Origin: Oryzias latipes
Lineage: Eukaryota > Chordata > Actinopteri > Beloniformes > Adrianichthyidae
Direction: 5' to 3'
Length of the DNA stretch: 64,000 nt
NCBI RefSeq assembly: GCF_002234675.1
Contig: NC_019866.2
Location: 19,947,311-20,011,310 of the forward strand
The stretch's first letter is position 1. Each line of letters begins with the position of its first letter. Shown in pieces: positions 15,001 to 29,000 of the stretch. Made by a program: the position numbers and the translations under genes. The notes under the pieces are model-generated. The model saw only the letters and a list, made by a program, of their open reading frames with translations, did no database searches and was not told where the DNA came from.

Positions 15001-18000
15001 GTGCAGTCAAGGGCAAACAAAGCAGAAATCCAGATGACCACACTCGATATGGTGCATGCAATTCCATCTGTCTGATGGAAATCAGAGGATGGCTTTGATA
15101 TGCAAAATCCTTTTTTTTTTGCTTCCTACATCCCTCCACAGATAATCCTTTTAGTCCTAATGTGGTTAAAATTCTGAGTTTCTTGCCCTTTTTTTGTCTC
15201 TCTGTGTTCTCTTATGTTTAAGGTCTGTAAAAGCATCAGCTTGAGTCTTGACACTGCGGTGCATCGACTCCTTCTTCAGAAAAGAAACACAGAAAATCTC
15301 CTACTGGGTAAAAATAATGTGAACTTCATTGTTTTACTGATTTTTAAAGCCTTTGTTTCTTGCTGAGAGCAGATAAGTCGAGCCCTGGGTTGTTTGCTAA
15401 TAAACATGCCTTCCCTCATCTTCTCCTTTCCTTCTAATTAATATTGTCATCTGAGCTTCATCTTTTCTGCAAGTTTCTGCTCCTTGTCAGTCGACAATCT
15501 CCATCAGCCACAGTGTCGCGGAGAGCTTACATAAGATCACAGTTCCTTATATATATATCAGCAGCAGCAGGTTAGTGACAGGTATCTGTGATTATGGCTC
15601 CGGCTTCCATGTACAGCAGCAATCCAGGGTTACTAATGGGCTTCTCCTCAATTTTGTGACTTCATTGCCACGCGGGTAAACTGATTGTCAGTCATCTTCA
15701 GTAGAGTTAACCAAACCCCAGGCCCGCATTTCACACAGTCATTATATTAAGTGGCCCGCATCCCACTCCAGCTCTTGTAGACGGATCGTCCCTGCTCCTC
15801 CTGTGTCTCTGTCTGTCAGCTGGATAAGTGGTCTGCCAGGGTCTTGCTGATGTATTGGCTCCCTCCCTTGGCAAGCCCGTCTCCCTGTCTCTCCCCTTTC
15901 TTTCTGTCTTTTTTCACTCTTCTTTCTCCTCTATCTGTTTCTCTGTTTTCACCTCCCTTGAGTATCCATTCCACCCCTCTCTTTTCTGAGTCTTTGCTCT
16001 GCCTCTTCTTCCTGTTTTCTGCTGCCACTAATTAGCCCTCCTCCTCCCCTCGGAGAGCTCTGATCTCAGTCTATGGCATAAGTGTGTTTCAGATGGTTGG
16101 CTGTGCTCACGCTGGAGTTTTACAGTCTTTTTTGGACCTGTCTCTCTTACTTTCTCCTTCCCTCTTCTGCTTAGATTTTTTCCTTGGCTGTCTCTCACTG
16201 CCTCCCATACTCCGTACTTGGCTCTGACATTTTTGACTGCTTGCCCTCACCCTCTGTCAAAATCAGTTGGAACTTTTTTTGGTATTTCGTTTCCTCTATG
16301 CCTCCAATTTCAGCACCATTAGATTTTACCAGCTGTTCTCCCTTCCTCGTTTTGCAACATTTCTCTTGACTTTTGTCTCTTCTCTTTATTTAGTTGTTTC
16401 CAGATTCTCTGATGGTCATTTAATCTTACAGCTACTGTTTTTTCCCCCCAGTGAGCTACCTGAGGTTGCTGCAGGCCCTTCTTGATGCAGACCTTACTTC
16501 AGCCGTAGTCCTTCTGGACTCTGGGCCTGGAATGGTGGGATCTCAACCACTGGGGATTGAAGATGGAGCTTTGTACCCGCTTGGCTTCAAAGGAGCTATG
16601 TGCCTCTTAAACGCTCTCAGTGGACTCATTTTGCAGGTTGGGCAACTTTTAGGTTTGGTTTTAAGGACTCACTCCAATGAAAATTTGTTTTTGTGTTTTT
16701 AACGTGGTCTAGTAGTATTTTTCTTAAGATGGAGGATATAGATAAATAGATAATTAAGATTAAAACTGAATTTCTGCATGTTTCTCTATTCAAATCATAG
16801 TGATTAAGGAGCAGACAAAAAATTACAGTTGGAAAAATCTGCTACAGCTGGCGGGACACAAGCTACCTGCTTCTCTCCATTCTGATGCATCCACTTGCAG
16901 ACAAACAGTCAGATCCATGTACATCTTTGTTTTCCTCGTCTGCGCAGGTATCCGGCTCTAAACTGAACGGCTGGACAGCTCCAATATTGCTCGACATTTT
17001 TGTTGCACCAGTAATGTTAGGTTGGGCTAATGGTGGGGCTGTAAGCTAGTAGAAAAATGTGTAAACAAAGGGATGATGGGAAATGAGGGAAGGCTTACTC
17101 TGCACCAACAGCTCCGCCTACAACTCCGAGGTGAATTTCTAATGAACTGCTGCAGCTCTGCAGAAACTATGTCCTAGACAATGACAGGTTTTTGTATTGG
17201 CTAAAAAAGCCCTAATCATAATTAATAGAATTCCGGGAATGCTTTTAGAATTGATCAAAAGATAATTGGAGTGGGACGTTAACGTTTGGGCAGAGGTGTG
17301 TTTTTTATCTACCTGAATAAAGATCGAGGTATTATAGCAAACAGGCCAATCAATGCTAAAGATTGGTGTAAATTTGTCTGGGATTTAGATCTACACCTTG
17401 TTCTGCAAAGTGACTGAGGAGAAATAAACAAGCAGAGGCGGGTCAGAGCGCTTGCTTGATCAGATTTGAACAGTTAATCCAATTGCTATACAGTCTAATT
17501 GTCAGTGCTTGTGCAGATTGCTCACTTCTTTTCACTCTTGATTTGCCATGAGTGCAGTATGGATTTTACATCACGATAAGAATGAGTGGGCTGTTGCAAA
17601 GACTACCATTGCACAGCAGCATTTCCCACTTCTCTTGTTTATGGAGGACATGAATTAACACAATGCCCAGCGGTGCATTTGTGCGTAATAATGGAAGGTG
17701 GAAGTCACAGTCCAGAAGGACGGCGGAGCTGGGGCTTATAACTCAATTTTTTTTTTTTAAAAGGAGGAGTACACAAAGAAAAATAGGAAAAACAACTGTC
17801 CTTTTTTGTAAATCTCTTTAGGTAAAATCACAAAAGTATAAGTGGTAAATTTGTCAAATATACAACGGAATCAGTTTGATTTCGCTTCACAAGTTTAAAT
17901 TATAAATTTAAATTGTTTTTTAAGAAACACAGTTGGATTATTTGTAACAATTTTAATTTTAGCCATTTTTATTAAATAGGAGAAACTATTTTAATAAAAC

Positions 18001-19992
18001 TATAAATTTAAACTGATCAACCATGGACCTTTTATTGATAAAATTATACGATTTTGTGTTAAAAACCAAAATGTTTTTTGCCTGGAAAGTAGAGAAAGTT
18101 TCTTGAAAAAAATTAATTTTTGGATTTGATCAGTCAGGCTTACAGTTTTTCTTAGAATACATCAAATGTAATAAATCTGTATACTAGAAGTATTATTTTA
18201 TTCAAAGAAGACTATTTTAGTAGGCCACAACAATTTTATTAATTTGTGTTTGCTAATCAATAACAATAAAAAATAAATGTGTCTGTATAGATTACTACCT
18301 AAAAGACTCACTCTAAGGAAAATAATCTTTTTGGTCTTTTAACATGTTCTTGTGGCATTTTACTCATGATGGAAAACATACATGAAGAAAATTGAGCTCA
18401 AAATTGCATTTCTGAGTATTTCTTTATGCTAAATTGTTGTATCACAAAGGCTGTGACTGTCTATTCTTAGCGTATATATCTGTAGATCATTTTTCCCCTA
18501 AAGGGTATAAATACTGCTTATTAAATAATAGTATTTGATGATGCTGAATAGCTGTTGCTTCCTAGGATCACCTCAGTGGCTTCTTTCTGGCAGAGACTGT
18601 GGGGCTGCACTGAGTTCTCTGTAGTTTATATGAGGATGACTTTCCCAGCCCCTCCTCCCTCCCGTGTTTTTCTGTTTCTCTCGACGCTCCAGCTCAGCTG
18701 CAGGAGCAAACACTGCAGCTCCACAGCCCCCTCGCCTCTCCACTTGTTGTATCTCATTCCGTCTTCCACTCCTGCACACACCCTCTGCTCTCCTCGTTCT
18801 CTTTCATCTCCCTCCCTGACTCTTCCCTGCTCCTTGCTCCCATTTTGACTCCATTCATCTTTGTGTGCTTATCTGGTCGTCTCTCGTCTGTGCTCGCTCT
18901 AACCTCTGCCACCTCACCTCCCATGAGCTCTCCCGCCCACTCATCCTCTTGATGCCTTACTTGCGCTTCCTCGTCTCTGCCTATGGATTAAGGTATATAA
19001 CTCATTGGCCGTCTTGTGTATTGGCTTGATTCAGTGCCTCTGGACCCTAAGCAGTGTTCACTGTCAGCTATGCCTCTGAGAGACACATGTATTATTAAAA
19101 CCTCATTGAATACTTCCCTTCCATTGGTGCCCTTATTCCCTCTTTAGTTTCTGGCAGTGTCTTTGTCCTCTCTGCTCATGCTGGTTCATATGGAACCCTT
19201 ATTACCAAGTTACTGCAGAAAGGCAAACCCCATAATAAGGTGCGGTCCTATTTAAAGATCTTTGAAAGTGTCGCTTTTTTTTAATAATCACAGTTGTGTT
19301 GCAGAAGTTTTTAAATTTACATAAAAATATCTGTTTTAGCAGTGCACTTAAGGAAATGTTTGCACAGAAATCCAACCCGCAGTGGTTTATATTAAAGCTT
19401 TAATGTTGTTTAGTTAGTTAAACTGAAGAACAACAATAATTTCTGTGTTTTGGATCAACCATTGACTTGATTTACAGTGGGAAAAAATCCTATCATGTTT
19501 GTTTTCCTTGCTTCTGCATCCTTGGATTTCATCTCATTTTCAGGTGTGGTGTTTCTCTTCCTTCTCAGAAACATGAGGTGCTGTTAAGAGCCTCCGTCAG
19601 CTGTCTGAGATCCCTGCTGGGCTTCCTGAAGAGGAAAAATCTCCCAACAGGTACTAAACACGCAACAGTGAATGTAGTAGCTGTAACAGAGAAGGATATT
19701 ATGATATGTTTACTGGAAGCTTAAATGAGATGTGGAGTATTATGATGGAGCGAACATGTAATAGAGTTAATGGATGTTTGTTTCATTTTCTTAAATTTTT
19801 AGTCATAATATCTCGTGCATTTTTAGCTGTAGAAATCGTGCTTGTTTTTGCAAACCTGCCACATGGCTTCGTGTTCTCTACGGTCTGTCAGACTGGAGCC
19901 ACTTTCATCTATAACCCCTGGAAGATTAGAGTCAAATTAAGCTGACATCTTTCTCTTTCTGGGTTTGCCCTTTTTGTGCTTGTGTGTGTGTG

Positions 19993-20027
<35 letters not shown>

Positions 20028-23000
20028 TAGCCGTGTATGCAGTGTGTCATCCATGGACCCGATTCTTGCTACACTGCCTGCTCAGCTCTGGAGAGAGCTG
20101 CTTCCTGCATCCCGCTATCCTCCTCCTCATCACAGTCGTAAGATGTTCCACACACAAAAACACTCCAACCAAGAACAATTTCTCCCAGAGTTCTAAACAG
20201 CAGTGAGTCTTCCATATTAATGGTTTTATTGAACATAATAAAAGTGTAGTAAAGTATTTACACCGCATGAATAAAGAGGATGAATTCAGATTCATTCTCT
20301 GTAAATCACAGCTAAATATAAAGTATTTCTGCGTTGGCTGTTGTGAGCCGTCCCTCCAAACACACTCATGTCCTACTCAACAACTCCGTGGCAGAAACTT
20401 GTCGGACTGGTAGGAGCTGCAGTTCAGTTGCTAAACCACATTTTGAACCAGTTCAATCTTCCACAACACTTAACGTGTCTTATGGGATGGGATGTACTCG
20501 CCAAAATGTGGACTTGAAAGCCACCCAAGCTGATAAACCACAGATTCATAATTTACAGCCTGGAGGACAATCATGTTCCTCTATAGAATGCATAGTGATC
20601 TGGGAACATACCATGAATGCTAATGTATAATACAGACGGTCCTTTTGGCCATATAACCAGTGAGGGTGTAAAGCCAAACACAGGAAACGGATCAAGGATA
20701 AAATATCATTCTCCCACATAAATATTACACAACAAACATTCAATTAAACCCCTAAAACTCAAAGTTCTGGTTTTTATGTTGGGTTCTTTTTTGGGATTAT
20801 TACCAACTAGAACAAGATTTATCTGCTTAACCATCAGTTTTCATAAATGTTTTGATAACCTGTGACATTTTTAAATAGAGACTGAAAAGGACATTTTAAG
20901 CTGGGCTTTAAAAAATAGTGCATGCCCTCTGGTTTAATCTGGCTCTGCCCATCAACACGTCACACTGAAAACTTGTGAATTTTAGTGATCCCATGTCTGT
21001 ATTTTGAAAATGGTTTTGAAAAAATGCTCATCAATTTAGCTTCTTTTACCTTAGTGTCTTAAACAAAACACGTTTTTTTGTAATAAACACCATTGCCAAT
21101 GCAAATCCTATTTAAACTTTAACATGAAATATTTTGGACGTGACAAAAACCCTAACAGTTGTGGTTATACAGTGTTCCCTCATTTATTGCAGTGGTGAAA
21201 TCCACAAAGTAATATTTCAGATGTTTTAAGGCTGTAAAACCCCGAACTTACACACACTTCATAAACTTTTCTCAGACATACATGAACATTTTCACACTTT
21301 TCTCTCTTGTTCAAACTCTCAAACTAAAACCTTCATAGAAATGTATGGTTCTGATCACGACCAAAGATTTACGTAACTCTGGCAAGCGGCATATGACATA
21401 TTTAGACATGCCATGGTGGAGACTGACTGACAATGGTCTACAGCCAATCAGCACACAGACCAGTGTCCTGTTAAAATAAAACCCTGCAAAATAGCAAAGG
21501 AATACTGTTTTGCATCACCGGGACATTCATGCACATTCACACACCAGTGGAGGGTGAAGTGTCTCGCCCAAGGACACAGTGACAGTTGGCTGGGGGGAGC
21601 AGGGATTGAGCTACCAACCCTTTGATCATTGGACGACCGAGCAGGTCGCCTGAGCCCACTGCCGCCTCAAAGTAATCATCTTTTGGAGCATCCCCATCTA
21701 CACTCACTAGTTTTGGATAAAAATTGATCAACTCCTGATAAATTTCTGATGAAACTCTGACTCTAATCTTACATCAAATCATGAAGCATTAAAATATGTA
21801 AAACTACCAGAATGGGAGGAAAACAGTAATAGTAAAGCTTTAAAACAGTAAAACTTTGATAAGTCTAAGAGAAAATAACTGTTTTATTTGTTCCTCCAAA
21901 ATGAAAGAAGGAAATTGTGCATTAGTTTTATGCCTTCTGCACATGCACCCGCACGGGTGCTGGGGGTTTTGGGTTGTCCGCTCCTGCAGAGGGGTTGCAT
22001 CTTAACAGGAGCACTGGTGTGTCTTGCTGTTCCCTTCAGGCTCATGCCACCACCTTTAGGGACGTCATAACAACGGAACGTACCATTGTCGTGCGAGTGG
22101 CAAGTGTATTGTGAAGCATTTGTAAAGATAATTTAAACTGCACGCACTTGACGTACAGGTGTTGCTGTTGTAGGCTGCCCTTTACGTAGCACTAACACCA
22201 ATAGTAAGGTGCACATACTCCCTGCAGACTGTGTACAGATGCTTACACGGATGCCTACACAGATTTTCTCATTTCTAACAGCCAGGTTTGCTCGGAAGGG
22301 ACGCCCAATGAGGGCGCACATTTCACTTGAGCAGCACTAACAGGCTCCTTGAGCGGTGGGCGGGATTTGAAAAAAATGAAAGATCCGTACTATGAGCCTG
22401 AGTCCCGCCTACTTAACCCTTACCCATCTTTACGTGTTGTATAAGTGTTCACTACGACCTGTCGCCACCAGCATGCTGATTGAAACAAATGATCATTGAC
22501 GTATTCGTCGGGCTCACTACAGGCTTGATATATCGGGCGGGTCATCTGCGTTCCCCTTACAGGTTTGCTCTTTTATTGCCTGCAGACAGCCCCCATCTCC
22601 CCCCGCAAGGGCAATTGTAAGTAAAGGTTCAGTATATGGTCATTACAGTTGAAGGGATATGTGTTGTAGTCTTTAATTTATTAATTTATTTCAAATGTGG
22701 AGAGGGGAACATTTGTCTCTGCTCCTTTATTTTTGTGTGCTCCTTTTGTAGGCCTCCTTTTGGAGATCTCTGTAGCCTTTCAGCTTCCTCCCATCCCTCT
22801 GTCTAAAACAGAATTGGGACTCCCCATTCCAATTCAAAAGTAGGTCAAGGTGTGGAACTGGAACTCACCCAAAAGTCTTTAGAAGCGACAGAAAAAGAAA
22901 AGAGGAGAATTTTCTAAAATAAATCAGGACTCCTTTGACTTCTGAGTCCTGCCGGGTGGAAGTCTTTCTAAGCCGCTTCGCTTTTGTCGCATTCCCAGTG

Positions 23001-26000
23001 GGTGTTTCTGCATGCTGTGATCTCTCTGTATGTATTACTCACATGTGAGGCCAACAATAAAAGCCTGAATAAAGTGAAGTCATGGAACAAAATAATGCAC
23101 TTCACACAGTGTGGCTAATTCTCACAGTCACACTGTTTGCTGGGAACACCTACAACTGATCCGAATGAATGCTTAGGACCAAACCACTGCTGACTGGATG
23201 CTGTTGCAGGACACAGTACACACAAAGCAGTATGGAGTTGTCTGTAATCACCAGGTTCCAGACTACAAAAAAGCCCAAACTCCCATGCGACCACCACCAT
23301 GCTGCTGGCATAATGGGCTTCTCTTCACTCTGTTTTCAATGCATTAATTAACCCATCTAAATTAATGAGGAATGTATTTTTTCCGTCAAATAAAAACAAA
23401 GAACACGCTACAAATCAGCAGAAGCTTTTGATTTCTGGAGGTTTTCTCCCATTAGTGGTTGATAAGTCAATGAAGTGAATGTGATTATTATAGACCGGTT
23501 GGCTCTGACCCCCATCATTCTTATGGAAGCTGCATAAATGAGCTTTTTCGCTGTGTTGCTGCATGTGTGCATAATAGTTTTTTAAATAAATAATGACCTG
23601 TTGTAATGTGACACGTGTTATAATTCATCAGAGGTGTTGTGCACAGATGTGCCAAAGACCAGCTGGTTTTCACCGCCCTGCTCTCATGCTCAGAGTCGTA
23701 GAATAACCCGTGTCCGCTTTGTTTTTCCATATTTTTTATTTCTATGTGCAGCTTCTGTGGAGTAAGAGGTGTTGCTTTTGAACTCAGGTGTGAATTATTA
23801 TAATTGAAAAGATGATGTTCCCTAAGATTTGACCATGGAAAATGCTGGATATAATAGGGAGTTGTGGCAGATTGATAGCATATAGTGTCCCCCTCAGTGC
23901 TTCAGTCTCCATCAGGTTGCTAGGACACCAGTGTGTGAGGCCAAAGCATTGGGACTGACAGAACAGTGAGCAATGCAGCTTGACACAGATAATTCTTCTT
24001 TTCTTATTCTATAATTCCTCTTTAACTTTCACATTTAGACGGGACACCCGTTTGTTTGACACTGTGTTTGCTGCTAAACCAAAATCTGATTCCCAACTTG
24101 TGTTTCAGTCCTTTTAACACGCAGGCACAAATTTAACTTAATTAATGTTGTCAGATTCTATTATGAGAAGTGCTGTGAAAGCATTAACAATCACTACATC
24201 AGTAATTGTCACGATCATGTTTATTCCATAAAGGTTTTTTTTCCATTTATTCCTGTGTAGATCCAAGGTTGTAAAACCTTGTTTCTACCTCACAAAATCA
24301 GTTTCTTTAAATTTAAATTTGCTTAATGTTTGGTTTTTTGGAAATTGATTTCATTTAGATTATTATTTAAAAGCCAATTTACAACTGTGGATCCAAAAAT
24401 AGCAAAATAAGGATCAAACCAAAATGTTTTTGAATACATCTGTTAAAACCAATTTATTCCATATACTGCAGATTAGAAAAAATTAGGATTAAAGAATTTT
24501 TTTACTTTAAATAAAGAAACAATGTTACGTTTTTTGAGTCAGTTAAGAGCTAGCAGAGTAGATTTGTAAACTGGAAAAACCACCGTCTCATCTCTAACTG
24601 CCATCTAACACTTGGAGCAATTAATCGGCCGCGCCCTCCCGCCCACCACCGAAATACAGAGTAACTAACTGGAATAAAGTGCCAGACGGGCTAAACAAGA
24701 TTTCCTGAAGATAAACAAGCTTTGTCTCAAGTCTAACGCTTAAAAACGGACATGATATTTCCACAATGCAGCTGGTTTCTTTGTATTCAGCACAGCTTTT
24801 ATTAAAATTTTTAGAGGGCAAACATTACAATCAGGAAGGTAATGTTGGTTTTTTTATGCTACATGTGACGGTGACCCTTGATAAAGCTGAGCAGGAGACT
24901 TTAGCCTCTACACAGCTTTAATATAGAATTGGCTGGTAAAAAAAACACACTACTGTAACGAAGCAGCAGATCTTTTGAAGATCTGATTGCTGTTTGTTGT
25001 AACTCTTAATCTGTCTTTAAACACAAAGTTCAACTTTGCCTGTGCTTCACGGCTCATTTCCCTTTCAATTACAGAAATGCGCTTTTGTAAGCTCACGTTT
25101 TGCCTCAGGCTTCTGAAGCACAAAGGATGCAGTGAAGGGGTGTTTGAGCAAAAAGGATTCTGGCTTTTGGAAGGGTTTCTTTTAATAGATTTTCTCTTTA
25201 TTTTTACATGACTGCAAACTAGCAGATTAAGCAGATTTCAATGTTCAAACTTGAATACTCTGGTGAACTTGACACGACCAGAAATATCAAAAAATGTATT
25301 TTATTTAGTTTGATTTAATTTACCTAACGCCCAAAAAAAAAAAAAAAGGTGAGGTGAGGCCCAAATTGAGGACTGGCCAAAATCATCTCTACACCACGTT
25401 TATCAAAAATTATGTTTCCTTTTTCGGTTACCATTTCCAGATCTCTGACTTTAAATGCATTGTACCTACATCTCTTACTGTCATTGCAGAACTAAATGTC
25501 AAATGACTTTATTAAACTCCGATCCAGTTCAAAGTCCATCTGTATTTACACTGCAGTGACACACACCAGAATTCACTTGCAAGCCGACCAAATCCCCCAT
25601 TGTTCTACAGACCACGGTTAGCGTACGTTTTTACACCCGCCAAACAAAGAGAATGATGTGGAGCAGATCTGGAACAGAATATATGAGGACATTGACTGTA
25701 TATGAGAACTGGACTGAGCGAGTGTGACATCACCCATCCGGTTACAGCAACATGAAGCCAATTCTTTACCTGAAAGAGGCTGGGATAGGCTCCAGCAACC
25801 CCATGACCCCAAGGAGCGGGTTTAGAAAATGGATGGATGATGTAGGAGCAAATACTTTGGTATCTGTTTATGTTTGTCTTTTTTACCTTTAGCATGTTAG
25901 TTAGTACACAAAAAACTGTTGAAAAACAATTATTAGTGCTTCAAGAACTGGGATTTTTGTTATGTTTGAAACAAAGTAAACCAGATGAATGATATTGCAT

Positions 26001-29000
26001 TCTGTTTCTTTATTATTTGTGGAAAAATCCTTTTCTTAATCTGCTTCTATTTATTTGTCATGCATAGGAGTACACACAAACAGCAACATGACAGACAACA
26101 CAGCAGTGAAAAAATCTGTAAAATATTTATTACAGATGAATTCCCTGACATTAAAATAACTTTACAAGTCATTTTTCCTATCTGAATCTTTCACACAGCG
26201 TCGTGCTTAACTTCTTGTTTGTCTCATTAAGGTAAACGTGTGAGATTTTGTGTCTTGACAGCTGCTGAAGCACAGCAGCTCGGCGGTGCCGTGGGAGCCG
26301 GACCTGCGGCACGTCATCGAGTCGCTGGAGAAGAGGGGGCTGAAGGAGCTGAGCTGGGAGGCAGCACACACCTTAACTTTGCTTCTGAAGCAGGTAATCT
26401 GTGTGGACCAGTGTTCCCGTCATGAAAGAACATGACAGTAGCCTTCAGATTTTTGTGAAATTGTCACAATTGCTTTGAAAATGCACCTTTTGATGAACAA
26501 TAGAAAATAAAGTTGAAACAGGTTAATGGTTGTCTGAACACAAACCCAACGTCCTGTTTTGCTTCATCAAAAACAACACAAAAGCTTTGTTTTCATGAGC
26601 CCTGTGCCCCAAAGTTTCTGAAACAAAGTCAAAAAATGTGAATTTTCCTAGATTAATGTAAAGTTTTATTATTTTTTTATAAAGAAACTCAGAAATAGTA
26701 GTAGAACTGAGGGATCACTGAGGTTCCAATGACCTCAGTTGTGTGAGGTGCTTGCTGCTCCTTGTCGAGATGTCTTTCACGTTTCCTATCACTAGCTGAC
26801 AATAACTACACAAAAGCGCTCATAACAAGAATCCAATACTCCGTCATGAGCTTGTGCAGAGCCGGTTCCAGCTGTCGGTGCACAGCTGTCAGGACGAAAC
26901 GTTCAAATCCATCTCCAACTCTCCCTGAATGAGGATCGTCTCCTTCATCCTCCTGCACACATTTCTGCTGCAATAGAGATGTTTCTTTCAAAGTTATTGT
27001 CGCCGGGAGGTTGGCAGATTTTTAGAAAAATCAAGTTACCGTTTTCATTTATTAGACTGGATGTAAAATGATCAATTAGAAGAAAGCATATGTATTTCCC
27101 TGCAGACATGCTGTGGCTGTGGTTTGAGGATGACTGCTCGCCGTCTCATCCTGTAAATACAAATGATCTGCAGCCTCTCTCTGTAAACTACTGCGACTTT
27201 CACTGATGATGATGAATGAGGCCAGAGCAGTTTCAGTCCAGCTGAAGGCCTGTTCCATCAGTGAACTGATAACAATTTATTGAAGGCAGTTGTTATTCCT
27301 ACACACTTCTGTTTATATGAAAATTAACCTGACTGAAGATGGATGGATTTTTTTTTTCTTCTGGATATTCCGAACAAACTCAAATGACTAAAAATAACTC
27401 AAACATTTAGGCCACAAATAATACAATAAAAACTTTTTTTTTTCTTATTAAAGGGACAAAACTAAGAATCCTTGAAAAATTTGAAAAAAATATGATTCAT
27501 CTAGTTAAATCTTTAAATTCTGAAGATCAGTTCAGCAGAGTAACAAAGCAGCAATTTTCTCTGCCTAATAATTGTGATCCAAACACGAAAAACAAGCTGC
27601 TTTTTTATTAATCTGATACCATTTGGTATTAAAAACATCATCTGATGTACGTCCCTGTGATCCCCTTTCAGCTTTGCAGCAGGTGTCAGAACCTTGTAGC
27701 TGGTCTTCAGATGGAAAAGCAGCCACGTCTGATTGAATAGATGGACTCTGGCAGCTTACATGGATGGGAGCAGAAATGAATTTGGTATTCTGAAAGGAGC
27801 TCGACATGGGAGGAGTGACAGAATGATGGCATGATGGCAGCTCCCACTGCTGAGAATCCTCAGCTGCATGCACGCATGCAAATGTGTCGGCTTGCTTGTT
27901 TAAGCGCGCGTAAAAACATGTTTGTGGGTTATATTCGACATTTTGCGGTTTCAACGCAGCTCGATTCTTGTCCCTTCTCATCCCCACTGCTCCAATTAGT
28001 CAAAAAAAAGACAACCTTTCCTTTAAAAACTGTTGATCTCCCCATGAACTGAAAGCAAATCAGTACATGAAGTTTGTTGTTTATATCTTTAAATATTTCA
28101 TGAGATTAATTCTTTGTATTTAAATATACTTTTTCTCTTCTCTTTCCGCATCATTAACTGCCCCGTCATGTATTTGCTTATGCATCTCATTCCAGCTCTG
28201 TATCCTGCAGCCACATTCACGGTTAGTGGGGGCGAAGCTCCTATATGCACACTTGACCCGTCGAGTTTTCTAAAGCTGGCAGACTTATAATTGCTTGTCC
28301 TTGACCGGCAGGCTCTGTAACCCAGCACTTTATTATTCTTGCATAGATTTGACTATATTTTAATCTTTGCTGTTCCCTTCTTTTCTTCCCTACCTCTTTC
28401 ATTAAACACAAATTGTTCTCGTCACAATAACCCCGTTGTCCCCCGTCTCCCCCACTGCTCCTTTCAATTACTGATCAGTGTTGGAGCTCTATTTTTAAAG
28501 CAGGTTGGGACTTCATGATGTCAGCGGGACACAGCTTTAATATTTTTTAATGTGCTATATCACACAGATATTCGGGTTTGTTCATTAACTAAACTGAAAA
28601 GACTTGAATATTGTAATTTTCTCTCTTTTCATTCCAATCATACATTATGTTTTCTAAAAACTTCACTGTAATTCTTTTGCTTTCCTCCTGCAGAATTGAA
28701 GCCATCTATCTGGATCTATTTTTCTTCATTATATGCTTATTAAATCAGATGGACCTTTACAAAATCTATATTTGTGATAAAGCTGCCCCATTGAGTTTTA
28801 AAATGATGATAAATCGAAATACAGATTGGAACGTTAATTGGTATGACAGGAACTGCTCTCATTTAATGCAGTTATTCTGTTCATGTAAATGAAAAATCTT
28901 CCTCATAAACATTAGAGTCAGTCATGGTGTCCCACAGGGCTCTGTAGTAGGCCAAGTCCTATTTTGGCTTTGCACTTTTTATTACATATAAAAAGATTAT

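Noticed and set aside
15844-16035. Open frames in the pyrimidine-rich intron tract
   Set aside because: Low-complexity C/T sequence gives open frames on both strands by composition alone.
18930-18994. Candidate extra MEI1 exon of 65 bases (LSRPLILLMPYLRFLVSAYG)
   Set aside because: Its splice sites look good, but inserting it between 16636 and 19148 breaks the reading frame, while those two exons join directly in phase. It could be an alternative or decayed exon.
27565-27987. 140-codon minus-strand open frame in MEI1 intron
   Set aside because: No recognisable domain, splice context or promoter; length is within what chance allows in this much sequence.
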